Of a stretch of DNA of 64,000 nt, positions 8,090 through 16,373 are shown piece by piece. The notes under the pieces are model-generated. The model saw nothing but the letters and a program-made list of their open reading frames with translations. It did not search any database and was not told the DNA's origin. The translations under genes were made by a program, and so were the position numbers. Each line of letters starts with the position of its first letter. Within the stretch, counting starts at the first letter, position 1. The DNA is from Casp-actino8 sp044355095. Lineage in GTDB: Bacteria > Actinomycetota > Acidimicrobiia > Acidimicrobiales > Ilumatobacteraceae. The DNA is taken from assembly GCA_044355095.1 (NCBI GenBank), contig JBIKYT010000004.1, forward strand, positions 12,651-76,650, given 5' to 3'.

Positions 8090-9001
8090 ATGGCACTTCA
8101 CCAACAAACCGCAGCACTCCTCGTCGCGCTCGAGCAACTCAATGCTCCCGCACTTGAAACTCAAGAACCAGTTGTCGCTCGCGCTGGTATGGAAATGATG
8201 ACTGCTCCATCAATGGTTGAACTTCACGAAATTCGCGATGTTGATGCTGATGGTGTGCCAGCTCGTTTGTATCGTCCGAATAATCGCACTGACATCGGTT
8301 TGCTCGTGTTTTACCACGGTGGTGGCTGGGTGCTCGGAAGTATCAATACCCACGATGATGTGTGCCGCAAACTCGCACAATCAATGGGCCACGCGGTGCT
8401 CTCAGTTGACTACCGTCTCGCTCCCGAGTTCGCATTTCCTGAGCCCTTAAATGATTGCATCGTTGCATTGCGTTGGGCGCACGCCCACGCCAGTGAACTT
8501 GGCATTGATGCGTCGCGTATCGCAGTCGGCGGCGACTCTGCTGGAGGAAACTTGGCGGCAGCAGTTGCCAACTTGCAACCAGTACCACTGAAATTTCAGA
8601 TGTTGATTTACCCAGTCACTGATGCAACGCGTAGTTCACAAAGTTACATAGACAACGGCGAAGGTTTTCGCCTGACAGCTGGTGGCATGAAGTGGTTCTG
8701 TGATCACTACCTCAGCGGTTCCATTGGTTCGCCAACAGATCCACGCGTCTCACCACTATTTGCTGACGCGGCAATCTTGGCCTCAGCACCACCCGCCATC
8801 GTCATTACCGCCGAATACGATCCGCTTCGCGACGAAGGCGAGCAATACGCCAATCGCCTCAATGAGGCCGGCGTCTCATGTTCGTTAACGCGCTATTACG
8901 GACAGGTCCATGGATTCTTTTCAATGAGCCAATTTGTCGACGATGGTGCCGCAGCAATTACACAAGCAGCGACCGCAACTCGAATCGCTCTTGAGCGCTG
9001 A
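8090..9001 (+). CDS. Alpha/beta hydrolase of the hormone-sensitive lipase family
   Basis: A 303-aa cytosolic esterase/lipase. The oxyanion-hole motif HGGGW is followed by VDYRLAPE and the nucleophile elbow GDSAGG. The acid residue is in EYDPLRDEG and the catalytic His in VHGFF, so the triad is complete. Family members hydrolyse short-chain carboxylic esters; the natural substrate is unknown. It follows plsY by 27 nt in the same direction, possibly as a lipid-related unit. Confidence 0.88.
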   Translation: MALHQQTAALLVALEQLNAPALETQEPVVARAGMEMMTAPSMVELHEIRDVDADGVPARLYRPNNRTDIGLLVFYHGGGWVLGSINTHDDVCRKLAQSMGHAVLSVDYRLAPEFAFPEPLNDCIVALRWAHAHASELGIDASRIAVGGDSAGGNLAAAVANLQPVPLKFQMLIYPVTDATRSSQSYIDNGEGFRLTAGGMKWFCDHYLSGSIGSPTDPRVSPLFADAAILASAPPAIVITAEYDPLRDEGEQYANRLNEAGVSCSLTRYYGQVHGFFSMSQFVDDGAAAITQAATATRIALER

Positions 9002-9042
9002 CAGGACAAAGTCTTTGAATTGCCACTAGGTTGGCACATGTT

Positions 9043-9702
9043 ATGACTGCCAAAAAGACAACGAAAACCGCCCCACCATCGTCAACATTGGTGTTGCTCG
9101 TTCGTCATGGGCAAACTCCGACGACTGGGAAACTCTTGCCTGGTCGCGCCGCCGGGCTACATCTCGCTGACGTCGGAATCAAACAAGCCGAAGCGGTTGC
9201 CGAACGTATCGCTGGATTGAAAAAAGTTGACGCGATTTATGCGTCTCCTCTTGAACGCGCTCGCGAAACTGCTGCGCCTATCGCCAAGGCACTAGGTCTT
9301 CGCACGAAAATTGATAAGGGCCTACTTGAATGTGAGTTCGGTGATTGGACCGGTGCCGAACTCAGCAAACTCATGAAGCTTCCCGAATGGTCAACTGTGC
9401 AACGCGCACCATCAACATTTCGTTTCCCGAATGGTGAAAGCTTCACTGAAATGCAGACGCGAATGGTCTCGGCAATTGATCGTTTGGCTGCACAACATCG
9501 AGGCGGGGTCATTGTTTGCGTTTCACACGCCGATCCCATCAAAGCAGCGGTTGCTCATGCCATGGGCACGCATATTGATCTTTTCCAACGGATCGTCATC
9601 AGCACTTGTTCAGTTTCGGCAATTGCATATACCGTTGCTGGACCAATCGTTCTCAACGTCAACTCCACCGGCGGATCGCTCGGCGATCTTCGTCCTTCAT
9701 GA
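9043..9702 (+). CDS. Histidine phosphatase/phosphomutase family protein (MSMEG_4193-type)
   Basis: About 219 aa of the phosphoglycerate-mutase-like superfamily. The phosphohistidine motif is LLVRHGQT, the second catalytic His lies in CVSHADPIKA, and SPLERARETA carries the phosphate-binding Arg. ATG 9043 (MTAKK) is preferred to an in-frame TTG at 9031. It is the first of three consecutive genes (with DUF3090 and a PI3K-like kinase) that occur together in many actinobacteria, so a shared role is likely, but the substrate has not been established to my knowledge. Confidence 0.85.
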   Translation: MTAKKTTKTAPPSSTLVLLVRHGQTPTTGKLLPGRAAGLHLADVGIKQAEAVAERIAGLKKVDAIYASPLERARETAAPIAKALGLRTKIDKGLLECEFGDWTGAELSKLMKLPEWSTVQRAPSTFRFPNGESFTEMQTRMVSAIDRLAAQHRGGVIVCVSHADPIKAAVAHAMGTHIDLFQRIVISTCSVSAIAYTVAGPIVLNVNSTGGSLGDLRPS

Positions 9703-9710
9703 GATAGAAC

Positions 9711-10259
9711 ATGGATTTTTTCGCTGATTTTGATTTTGTTGATGTCATTACTTCGGGGGCTATTGGCGAACCTGGACAACGTACGTTCTATATACAGGCA
9801 CGAGCAGGTGCTCGAATAGTGACGATCAGAAGTGAAAAACAACAAGTGGCAGCGATTGCAAAATACCTTCGCCGTGCCCTCGCCCACTTGCCAATTCCCG
9901 AAGGGCAACCCCCTCGCTCAGTGATGCAACTCACTGAACCAATTCAAGAAGCTTTTGTTTTAGGGGCCGTCGCACTTGAGTTCAACCGCGAAAATGATGA
10001 CTTTGTTTTACATCTCAAAGAATTCGCTCCGCTCACACAAAACGACGACGACGAGTTCCAAGATGATGACGATGATGACAACGACGACGACCCCATGGAG
10101 AATATTCCTGGGTCACGAGCACGAGTCAGCATGACGCGCGCCCAAGCAATGGCATTTTGTGACAATGCTGATCGCATCGTTTCAGCTGGTCGCCCCGACT
10201 GTGAATTTTGTGGACTACCCATCAACGCCGACGGCCACTTCTGCCCACGAATGAACTGA
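9711..10259 (+). CDS. DUF3090 family protein with acidic run and zinc-ribbon-like tail
   Basis: A 182-aa protein. The N-terminal part (YIQARAG, then SEKQQVAAIA) matches the actinobacterial DUF3090 family. Residues about 105-130 are almost all Asp. The C-terminus ends with CEFCGLPINADGHFC, a probable zinc-binding CxxC...C site. It begins 8 nt after the phosphomutase-family gene and ends 18 nt before the kinase-like gene, so the three are surely one operon. No enzymatic function is known. Confidence 0.85.
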   Translation: MDFFADFDFVDVITSGAIGEPGQRTFYIQARAGARIVTIRSEKQQVAAIAKYLRRALAHLPIPEGQPPRSVMQLTEPIQEAFVLGAVALEFNRENDDFVLHLKEFAPLTQNDDDEFQDDDDDDNDDDPMENIPGSRARVSMTRAQAMAFCDNADRIVSAGRPDCEFCGLPINADGHFCPRMN

Positions 10260-10277
10260 CCAGTCCGAATCGTCATC

Positions 10278-10970
10278 ATGAATATTTTGGATTTACTGCA
10301 GCACGGTGACATTGAAGTCGAAGGTCGCATGCCGTATAGCAGCAACGCAACTTTTCTGGTGAAGCTGACGCTTGGTGATCAAGTCGGTCAAGCTATCTAC
10401 AAGCCATTGCGCGGAGAACGACCGCTGTGGGATTTTCCATCAGGCCTATATCAACGCGAGATAGCTGCCTATCTTTTGTCTGAGGCCATGGAAGTACATG
10501 TCATCCCACCGACCATTGAACGTGATGGTCCTTTTGGAATCGGTTCTTTGCAATGGTTCATTGATGCCCGTTTTGAAGAGCACTACTTCACGTTGTTCGA
10601 ATCGCGCGAAGACCTGCACGATCAGTTTCGCAAGATGGCGGCTTTTGACATTGTCGCCAATAACACTGACCGCAAAAGTGGACATTGCCTCATTGACAGC
10701 GACGATCGCATTTGGGGAATTGATCAAGGTTTGTGTTTTTCGGCCGAGTTCAAATTGCGCACGGTGATATGGGAGTTCGGCGGAGAAGCAATTGGCCCCG
10801 ATTTGTTAGAGAAAATTCAACGTGTTGTTGATCACCCACCACTCGACGTGGCAGCACTTCTTGATGCCGATGAAATTGAAGCAATGATTGAGCGTGCTGC
10901 AATGCTCGCCCAAGGTGGTATGTTCCCCATTGATGCATCTGGTCAGCGCTACCCCTGGCCAATGGTCTAA
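10278..10970 (+). CDS. PI3/4-kinase-like protein (SCO1664-type)
   Basis: A 230-aa protein of the actinobacterial family that shows the catalytic core of phosphatidylinositol 3/4-kinase-like folds. A Lys lies in the YKPLRGERPLWDFP segment (the phosphate-binding loop), the likely catalytic loop is FDIVANNTDRKSGHCL, and the metal-binding segment is GIDQGLCF. It is third in the operon after a histidine phosphatase-like protein and DUF3090. Whether it phosphorylates a small molecule or a protein is unknown; the pairing with a phosphatase-fold partner suggests a reversible modification. Confidence 0.8.
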   Translation: MNILDLLQHGDIEVEGRMPYSSNATFLVKLTLGDQVGQAIYKPLRGERPLWDFPSGLYQREIAAYLLSEAMEVHVIPPTIERDGPFGIGSLQWFIDARFEEHYFTLFESREDLHDQFRKMAAFDIVANNTDRKSGHCLIDSDDRIWGIDQGLCFSAEFKLRTVIWEFGGEAIGPDLLEKIQRVVDHPPLDVAALLDADEIEAMIERAAMLAQGGMFPIDASGQRYPWPMV

Positions 10971-11002
10971 ACACTTAGACCTGACACCGGTGGCGAACAA
11001 TC

Positions 11003-12034
11003 ATGCATGACGAAGATCTTGACCCGCTCATTGATCGGTCTGATCTTGATGGATTGGTACGACTGATTGATGCTCGGTGCGAAACACGCGATTGGGAAGG
11101 TCTCTTTCGTATTCGCGAACGTGCTCAACTGGCAACACAGACTGGTCGCCAAGTGTGGCCAGCTGCGACTTTGGCCGAATACCGTTTGGCGTTACATGCA
11201 AGTACTGAGTGGGCGGCCAAGGTTCTACAAGAAGATGCCGGCCGTTTCACCATTGGTCCGTTGACTGAGGTCGTTTCACAGAATCATTCGTGGCATGACT
11301 TGCAAACATTGCTCGCCGCTGGACCACGCTCGGCATTCATTGCCCACGAACGTGCGATTCGTGGTGAAGTCATTGATCGCGCCTCGATCGGCGATGTGCT
11401 TGATGTTTTAGATCTTCCGCTCGAACTACAAACCTGGGAACCCACCTATCCAGTTGCGACGTATTCAGATAATGGAATTGAAGCACCGTGTCCAAGCGAT
11501 GTCTGGCGACATACATGGACCGATATCGAGGCTGATGAAGTTTTCGAGGACATGATCGTTGACGATCCATTTGTCCGTGATGCGTTGCGATCCCTGGTTG
11601 AACCTTGGACGTCATCATCTGGTGGTCAGGCGACATCAGTTGTGGTTGATGGAACAGTTAACGATGCAATGAGTGCTTTGGGATATCGCTCTTTTCGAGT
11701 GACCCAGTTGACCACTGAACAGGCAGTGCAATGGTTGGCATGGTCCGGGTCGTCGGGGGGCACTCACGGACGTCGGCGTGGCGCAGCGCTCGGTCGCTTC
11801 GGCGTGTGGTGGTTACTCGCCGCAATAGGTGGCTTTACCGAAGATTGGGACGAACTACGAGACGCTGGCGATTTGGCTCACGAAGTTGGTGACACCGCTC
11901 AGGCCTTGCGTTGGTTCCGAGTCGATACGGGGGGTCATTATCCCTATGAATTGGCCCTGGCCGCCGAGGACCCCGATAACGACATCGCAGTCGCTCTCCT
12001 CGCCCACGACCCCGCCAACTCACCCCACAAATAA
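11003..12034 (+). CDS. Hypothetical protein (343 aa)
   Basis: I do not recognise this family. The sequence is soluble, Trp- and Asp-rich, without signal peptide or membrane segment. Alternating helix-like stretches (LVRLIDARCETRDW, DLAHEVGDTAQALRWF, ELALAAEDPDNDIAVALLA) suggest an alpha-solenoid in the C-terminal half. A Gly/Arg stretch (SGSSGGTHGRRRG) sits near 250-262. It starts 32 nt after the kinase-like gene and probably belongs to the same transcript, which ends at the hairpin directly after its stop. Confidence 0.6.
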   Translation: MHDEDLDPLIDRSDLDGLVRLIDARCETRDWEGLFRIRERAQLATQTGRQVWPAATLAEYRLALHASTEWAAKVLQEDAGRFTIGPLTEVVSQNHSWHDLQTLLAAGPRSAFIAHERAIRGEVIDRASIGDVLDVLDLPLELQTWEPTYPVATYSDNGIEAPCPSDVWRHTWTDIEADEVFEDMIVDDPFVRDALRSLVEPWTSSSGGQATSVVVDGTVNDAMSALGYRSFRVTQLTTEQAVQWLAWSGSSGGTHGRRRGAALGRFGVWWLLAAIGGFTEDWDELRDAGDLAHEVGDTAQALRWFRVDTGGHYPYELALAAEDPDNDIAVALLAHDPANSPHK

Positions 12035-12035
12035 A

Positions 12036-12086
12036 GCCACTCTGTACAAATATGCGCGCACAGCGCGACTATTTGTACAGAGTGGC
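12036..12086. terminator. Long nested hairpin after the 11003-12034 gene
   Basis: Perfect 17-bp arms GCCACTCTGTACAAATA (12036-12052) and its complement (12070-12086) enclose an inner 5-bp stem CGCGC/GCGCG (12055-12059, 12063-12067). It begins 1 nt after the upstream stop. On the plus strand it is followed by A residues, not T, so it is not a classical intrinsic terminator in that direction; on the minus strand TTTATTT follows. Confidence 0.6.
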
Positions 12087-12145
12087 AAAAAACGCCCACT
12101 TTGGAATCTGGCTACCGCTGGGCGGTTACGAGATTCCAAAGTGGG
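12087..12145 (-). terminator. Intrinsic terminator downstream of etfA
   Basis: Read on the minus strand, a perfect 15-bp stem (12145-12131 with 12109-12095) is followed after 2 nt by TTTTTT (12092-12087). The loop contains an inner ACCGC/GCGGT stem. It lies 27 nt after the etfA stop and is the natural end of the etfBA transcript. Confidence 0.75.
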
Positions 12146-12171
12146 TGAATTGGGGCAGTAAGAAGGTCGAC

Positions 12172-13134
12172 TCAGCGGCCTTGGAGTGCTTCGATCAGCT
12201 TGGGCAGAACTTTGTGCACGTCGCCAACGATTCCGAGGTCGGCAATTCCGAAGATCGGCGCTTCCTTGTCCTTGTTGATGGCGATGATGTTCTTTGAACC
12301 CTTCATACCCACCATGTGCTGAGTTGCGCCAGAAATACCAGCAGCGATGTACACGCTCGGCTTCACAACCTTGCCGGTCTGGCCGACTTGGTAGCTGTAC
12401 GGAACCCATCCAGCGTCCACGATTGCACGTGATGCACCAGGCGCACCCTTGAGCAACTTGGCCAAAGTTTCGATCATTGCGTAGTTGGCACTTTCGCCAA
12501 GTCCACGTCCACCCGACACAACCACGTTGGCTTCGTCAAGCTTGGGGCCAGTCGTTTCTTCAACATGCACTGCGGTGACCTTGGCGGTTCCGGTTGCACC
12601 GAGATCGGGAACGCTGACGGCCTGCACTGCGGCTGCTGCGCCACCTGACGCTTCAGGGTTGAATGACTTCGGGCGGAATGCTGCCAAATACGGAGCACCA
12701 CCGGTGAAGGTTGTCGTAACCAAAGTGTTGCCACCAAAGATTGGAGTGGTAGCTGAAACTGAATCCCCAGCAACTTCAATGTCAACACTGTTGGTGAGCA
12801 CGGTGCGACCAAGTTTGACCGACAAACGAGCCATCACATCGCGACCTTCATAAGACTGCGGGAACATGACGAGATCGGGCGATTCGCCGCCGTCAATCGT
12901 TGCCTTCATTGCCGAAGCAACGGCAACTCCTGCCAAGTTCTGACCGTAGTCAACTGCGAAAACTTTGCTTGCGCCGTATTCGCCAAGTGCACCAGCGACC
13001 GAGGCCCCGTCACCGGCAACCCACACGCTCACTGATCCGCCAAGAGTGCGAGCCTTGGTGACCAATTCAAGTGAACCTGAAGTTGGTGCGCCATTTGCGA
13101 CCTGAGCGAATACCCAAATGTTGCTAATTCCCAT
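12172..13134 (-). CDS. etfA: Electron transfer flavoprotein alpha subunit
   Basis: A 320-aa ETF alpha subunit. The C-terminal FAD domain is diagnostic: VVSGGRGLG, GASRAIVDAGWVP, QVGQTGKVVKP and YIAAGISGATQH. With EtfB it forms the FAD/AMP heterodimer that accepts electrons from acyl-CoA dehydrogenases and similar enzymes and delivers them to ETF-quinone oxidoreductase. The gene lies 72 nt downstream of etfB on the same strand, and a strong terminator follows. Confidence 0.95.
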   Translation of the reverse strand: MGISNIWVFAQVANGAPTSGSLELVTKARTLGGSVSVWVAGDGASVAGALGEYGASKVFAVDYGQNLAGVAVASAMKATIDGGESPDLVMFPQSYEGRDVMARLSVKLGRTVLTNSVDIEVAGDSVSATTPIFGGNTLVTTTFTGGAPYLAAFRPKSFNPEASGGAAAAVQAVSVPDLGATGTAKVTAVHVEETTGPKLDEANVVVSGGRGLGESANYAMIETLAKLLKGAPGASRAIVDAGWVPYSYQVGQTGKVVKPSVYIAAGISGATQHMVGMKGSKNIIAINKDKEAPIFGIADLGIVGDVHKVLPKLIEALQGR

Positions 13135-13190
13135 TGTTCTGTCCGTTCTCGTTCTTTGTCGTCGTTAAGTAGTTGTAGTTGTAGATCATC

Positions 13191-13206
13191 AAACCGCAAG
13201 CGGTTT
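13191..13206. other. Short intercistronic hairpin between etfB and etfA
   Basis: AAACCGC (13191-13197) and GCGGTTT (13200-13206) are perfect inverted repeats directly beyond the etfB stop. There is no T tract, so it may tune mRNA stability or expression ratio rather than terminate. Confidence 0.4.
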
Positions 13207-13983
13207 TCAGATGACCTTCAAACCTTCGAGGAAGGTCACGATCTTGCCGAATGTTTCGCCGTCATCTTCGATGACTTCACCTGCGGCACGAGCTTCAGCT
13301 TGTGCAACGTTGCTGATCTGCTGACCAGCGCCGGCCCAGCCAACGGGAGTCACGCCAAGATCGGAGGCAGTTACTTCATCAACAGGCTTTGACTTTGCGG
13401 CCATGATGCCTTTGAAGCTTGGGTAACGCGGCTCAACAACACCAGCGGTCACCGAGATGAGTGCGGGCAGTGGGCAGGTCACTTCGTCATAACCTTCTTC
13501 GGTCTGACGATCGGCCTTCAAGACGCCACCTTCGATGGAAACTTTCTTGGCGAAAGTTACTGATGGCAATCCGAGAACTTCAGCGATTTGCTCAGGAACG
13601 GTTCCGGTGTATCCATCGCTTGATTCGGTTGCGGCGATGATCAAATCGGCACCACCCAAACGCTGAATCGCTGCAGCCAAAATCTTTGCCGTCGTCAGCG
13701 CATCTGAACCCTGGAGTGCTGGATCAGAAACGAGAACTGCTTTCGAAGCACCCATCGCCAACGCGGTGCGCAAGCCAGCAGTCTCGCTATTCGGTGCCAT
13801 CGACACCAAGCTGACCTCACCGCCGCCCGCTGCATCAACCAACTGCAAGGCCATTTCAACGCCATAGCTGTCGGACTCGTCAAGGATCAATTTGCCTTCG
13901 CGCTTGAGCGTGTTTGACGAGGCGTCAAGGGCTCCGGGGTTGGCGGGGTCGGGGATCTGCTTCACACAGACGATTACGTTCAT
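13207..13983 (-). CDS. etfB: Electron transfer flavoprotein beta subunit
   Basis: A 258-aa ETF beta subunit that binds AMP and docks to dehydrogenase partners. It starts MNVIVCVKQIPDP, the canonical N-terminus of the family, so ATG 13983 is chosen over an in-frame start 51 nt upstream. Further family segments are DESDSYGVEMALQL, VSLVSMAP and ATESSDGYTGTVPEQIAE, with the conserved helix LGLPSVTFA. First gene of the etfBA operon, divergent from a lipid kinase gene 129 bp away. Confidence 0.95.
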   Translation of the reverse strand: MNVIVCVKQIPDPANPGALDASSNTLKREGKLILDESDSYGVEMALQLVDAAGGGEVSLVSMAPNSETAGLRTALAMGASKAVLVSDPALQGSDALTTAKILAAAIQRLGGADLIIAATESSDGYTGTVPEQIAEVLGLPSVTFAKKVSIEGGVLKADRQTEEGYDEVTCPLPALISVTAGVVEPRYPSFKGIMAAKSKPVDEVTASDLGVTPVGWAGAGQQISNVAQAEARAAGEVIEDDGETFGKIVTFLEGLKVI

Positions 13984-14060
13984 AGTTCGCCATTCTTGCG
14001 CCTTGTGCACGGTTTCACACAACCCTTCTGACATCTAAACAAGTGACTCCCGACCTACTC

Positions 14061-14087
14061 GGCGAGGCGTCGGCTCAACTCCTCGCC
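14061..14087. promoter_or_regulatory. Inverted repeat in the etfB / lipid kinase divergent region
   Basis: GGCGAGG (14061-14067) and CCTCGCC (14081-14087) are perfect 7-bp inverted repeats, 26 nt before the kinase start codon and 78 nt before etfB. Either an operator or a leader hairpin; no further evidence. Confidence 0.25.
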
Positions 14088-14112
14088 AAATGGGCTGGTA
14101 CGGTCTCATGCG

Positions 14113-15114
14113 GTGCGGATTCTGCTGGTCGTCAACTCCTTTGCCTCCTCGGTCACGGCGCGAAACACGGTCATCGTGCATCGGGCCTTGTCGAGGCAAC
14201 ACGATGTCCAGATCGTTGAGACCAACCGCCGTGGGCATGCCACCCGGTTCGCCCAAGATGCCGCCCACCGAGGCATCGATCTCGTCATTTCGTTTGGCGG
14301 TGACGGAACCCTGAACGAGGTCGCTACTGGAGTCGCTGGCTCAGATACCGCTCTTGGCGTTTTGCCCGGTGGTAGCACCAATGTTTTTGCGCGAACCATC
14401 GGTCTCCCCAATGACCCCGTCGCTGCAGCCTCATTGCTCGTTGCCGGCCTCGAAGATCCCGAGGCGAATATTCGTCCAATCGGTCTGGGTCGCGTCAACG
14501 GTCGTTTCTTTTGTTTCCATACCGGCATCGGTTACGACGCTGCCGTCGTGCGCACTGTCGAAACACGTGCATCACTGAAACGTTGGGCTGGGCATCCACT
14601 TTTCATTTACGCAGCGTTACACACGTGGCTCAATAAATACGATCGTCATCATCCGCATTTCAGCGTTGCTGCCGATTCGGCGATCGGTGGTCCTGGTGGA
14701 CTCACTGACAATGAGAACCTCAACTACGACCCATCACGTTTCGTTGATGACGGCTACTTCACCATTGTTCTGAATACGAATCCATATTCGTTCTTGGGTA
14801 ATCGTCCTCTTGATTTGTCACCAGCAGCGGGCCTTGACAAACCGTTGGTTGCAGTTACTTTCCGCACGATGTCAGCCATCGCGATTATTCGCACACTTGC
14901 CGGCGCACTGAAAGGTGGCGGAGTCACTCCGAGCAAGCACGTTGCGTGTTTCAACGATGTACATGAACTCATCGTTGAAAATCCCGAGCCATTTCCATAC
15001 CAAGTAGACGGCGACTATCTAGGTGAATCAACGCGTTTGCATTTCAGGCATGTGCCAGAGGCAGTGAAATTACTTTTCCCCGTTCAGCCTGCTGATCAAA
15101 TACTCGAAGACTGA
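14113..15114 (+). CDS. Diacylglycerol kinase family lipid kinase
   Basis: A 333-aa protein of the DAGK_cat/YegS superfamily. The nucleotide-binding signature is FGGDGTLNEVATGV, followed by LGVLPGGSTNVFAR. The C-terminal beta-rich half (VDGDYLG, LHFRHVP) is the lipid-binding part. It phosphorylates a lipid hydroxyl such as diacylglycerol or a sphingoid-like substrate; which one is unknown. GTG 14113 begins directly with MRILLVVN. The 3' end overlaps the convergent glycerophosphodiesterase gene by 19 nt. Confidence 0.88.
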   Translation: MRILLVVNSFASSVTARNTVIVHRALSRQHDVQIVETNRRGHATRFAQDAAHRGIDLVISFGGDGTLNEVATGVAGSDTALGVLPGGSTNVFARTIGLPNDPVAAASLLVAGLEDPEANIRPIGLGRVNGRFFCFHTGIGYDAAVVRTVETRASLKRWAGHPLFIYAALHTWLNKYDRHHPHFSVAADSAIGGPGGLTDNENLNYDPSRFVDDGYFTIVLNTNPYSFLGNRPLDLSPAAGLDKPLVAVTFRTMSAIAIIRTLAGALKGGGVTPSKHVACFNDVHELIVENPEPFPYQVDGDYLGESTRLHFRHVPEAVKLLFPVQPADQILED

Positions 15115-15803
15115 TCGCGTACTTGCAGTGCGATATCAGGAACGTTGGTACAAATTCCGTCAACGCCCCATGTAATGAGTTCTGCCATTCTCTTCGGATC
15201 GTCACAAGTCCATGTGTTGAGTGCAAGACCATGTTGGTGGCATGCGTCTACAGTTTCCTGAGTTACAAAATTGACCCAAGGATGTAATGCACTGTGCCCA
15301 CTCTTCACAAGGCCAGGTAACACCGAGTCAAATTCGTCGGAACGAACACCAACTGTTAGCCATGCAGTTGCGATGGTCGGTCGAAGTTGTTGACAACGAT
15401 CGATGGTCTCGCGACGGAACGAAGAAATCAACCAACGGTCATCTCCTTCGGGACGCCGTTCAAGGCAAGTAATGGTTTGATCAGCAATTGATTCGCTCGC
15501 ATCAAAGTCGGGTTCTTTGGGGTCATTCTTGATTTCAACGTTGACCCACATCGGCACGCATGCATCAAGTGCTTCATCAAGCGTGCACACATGGTCGGGC
15601 AATTCCGAATATTTGACTTGCGAAATGATTTGCCCGTCATCGAGTGTCGCATTGTGATGTACGACCAAAACGCCGTCAAGAGTCCGCCGCACATCAAGCT
15701 CCGCTGCATCAGAACCCATCAAAACTGCACGTTTAAAGGCAGAAATTGTGTTTTCCTTCTCGGCGGCCGATGCGCCACGGTGAGCGAGTACCTGAATTCC
15801 CAT
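15096..15803 (-). CDS. Glycerophosphodiester phosphodiesterase
   Basis: A 235-aa cytosolic GDPD-family TIM barrel that hydrolyses glycerophosphodiesters to glycerol-3-phosphate and an alcohol. Catalytic and metal residues are visible: HRGAS near the N-terminus, ELDVRRTLDGVLVVHH with both His, and the metal-binding NVEIKN. No signal peptide. It converges with the lipid kinase gene, and both act on phospholipid metabolites. Confidence 0.9.
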   Translation of the reverse strand: MGIQVLAHRGASAAEKENTISAFKRAVLMGSDAAELDVRRTLDGVLVVHHNATLDDGQIISQVKYSELPDHVCTLDEALDACVPMWVNVEIKNDPKEPDFDASESIADQTITCLERRPEGDDRWLISSFRRETIDRCQQLRPTIATAWLTVGVRSDEFDSVLPGLVKSGHSALHPWVNFVTQETVDACHQHGLALNTWTCDDPKRMAELITWGVDGICTNVPDIALQVRDQSSSI

Positions 15804-15937
15804 ACCTTGAGTTAACTCTGATTACACACCAACAAGAACATTTATATTTTTTATGTTCGAAAAAAATCTGTCCTGTGACGAAAAAATATGACCTGACCCC
15901 TTGCGTGTTCATCTGTTGTTTGCCAACCTTGAACAGT

Positions 15938-15988
15938 CAGTTCATTCAGACAACCAGTTCATTCAGGCAGCCAGTTCATTCAGGCATC
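15938..15988 (+). repeat. Three 17-bp direct repeats upstream of whiB
   Basis: Units beginning CAGTTCATTCAG at 15938, 15955 and 15972 recur at exactly 17 bp. The third one abuts the -35 region of the predicted whiB promoter. Phased direct repeats here look like activator or repressor sites. Confidence 0.65.
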
Positions 15989-16004
15989 TGAATTTTCTGT
16001 CAGT

Positions 16005-16010
16005 TATACA
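16005..16010 (+). promoter_or_regulatory. whiB: Predicted -10 box of the whiB promoter
   Basis: TATACA at 16005-16010 sits 33 nt before the GTG start. No good -35 hexamer is present; its position is occupied by the third 17-bp repeat, which suggests activator dependence. Confidence 0.45.
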
Positions 16011-16043
16011 ACCCCTCACCCCCTAACTTGCCTGGAGCACACC

Positions 16044-16361
16044 GTGTCAATCCTTGCCTCTTCACTTGCACTTGGTTCCGCCGATTATTCATGGCGCGAT
16101 GAAGCCGTTTGCCGTGACACCGATCCCGATCTGTTTTTCCCAATAGGAACAACCGGTCAAGCGCTTCTACAAATTGACCGAGCAAAGCAAGTCTGTAACG
16201 AATGCACAGTTCAAGTGAGCTGTCTTGAGTTCGCACTCGAAACCAACCAAGACTCTGGTGTCTGGGGCGGAACCTCCGAGGAAGAACGTCGCGACATTCG
16301 TCGCAAGATTGCTGCACGTAATCGCGCTGCCCAGTTGGCAGCTCGTTCATTCGCTTCCTGA
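16044..16361 (+). CDS. whiB: WhiB1-like iron-sulfur transcription factor
   Basis: A 105-aa Wbl protein. Four cluster Cys are present: one in EAVCRDTDPDLFFP and three in VCNECTVQVSC (CxxCx5C). The GVWGG turn and a basic C-terminus (RRDIRRKIAARNR) for DNA binding follow. Sequence and adjacency to a PdtaS-type kinase both match mycobacterial whiB1, an essential regulator whose 4Fe-4S cluster binds nitric oxide. GTG 16044 has GGAG 6 nt upstream (16034-16037). Confidence 0.92.
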   Translation: MSILASSLALGSADYSWRDEAVCRDTDPDLFFPIGTTGQALLQIDRAKQVCNECTVQVSCLEFALETNQDSGVWGGTSEEERRDIRRKIAARNRAAQLAARSFAS

Positions 16362-16373
16362 GAAGTTTTTGGT

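Noticed and set aside
10070..10095. Asp run in the DUF3090 gene as a trinucleotide expansion artefact
   Set aside because: Codons GAC and GAT alternate irregularly and the frame continues into a conserved Cys motif, so the run is genuine coding sequence.
12036..12086. Classical rho-independent terminator for the plus-strand gene
   Set aside because: The hairpin is strong but is followed by A residues on the plus strand; only a structural role or minus-strand function is supported.
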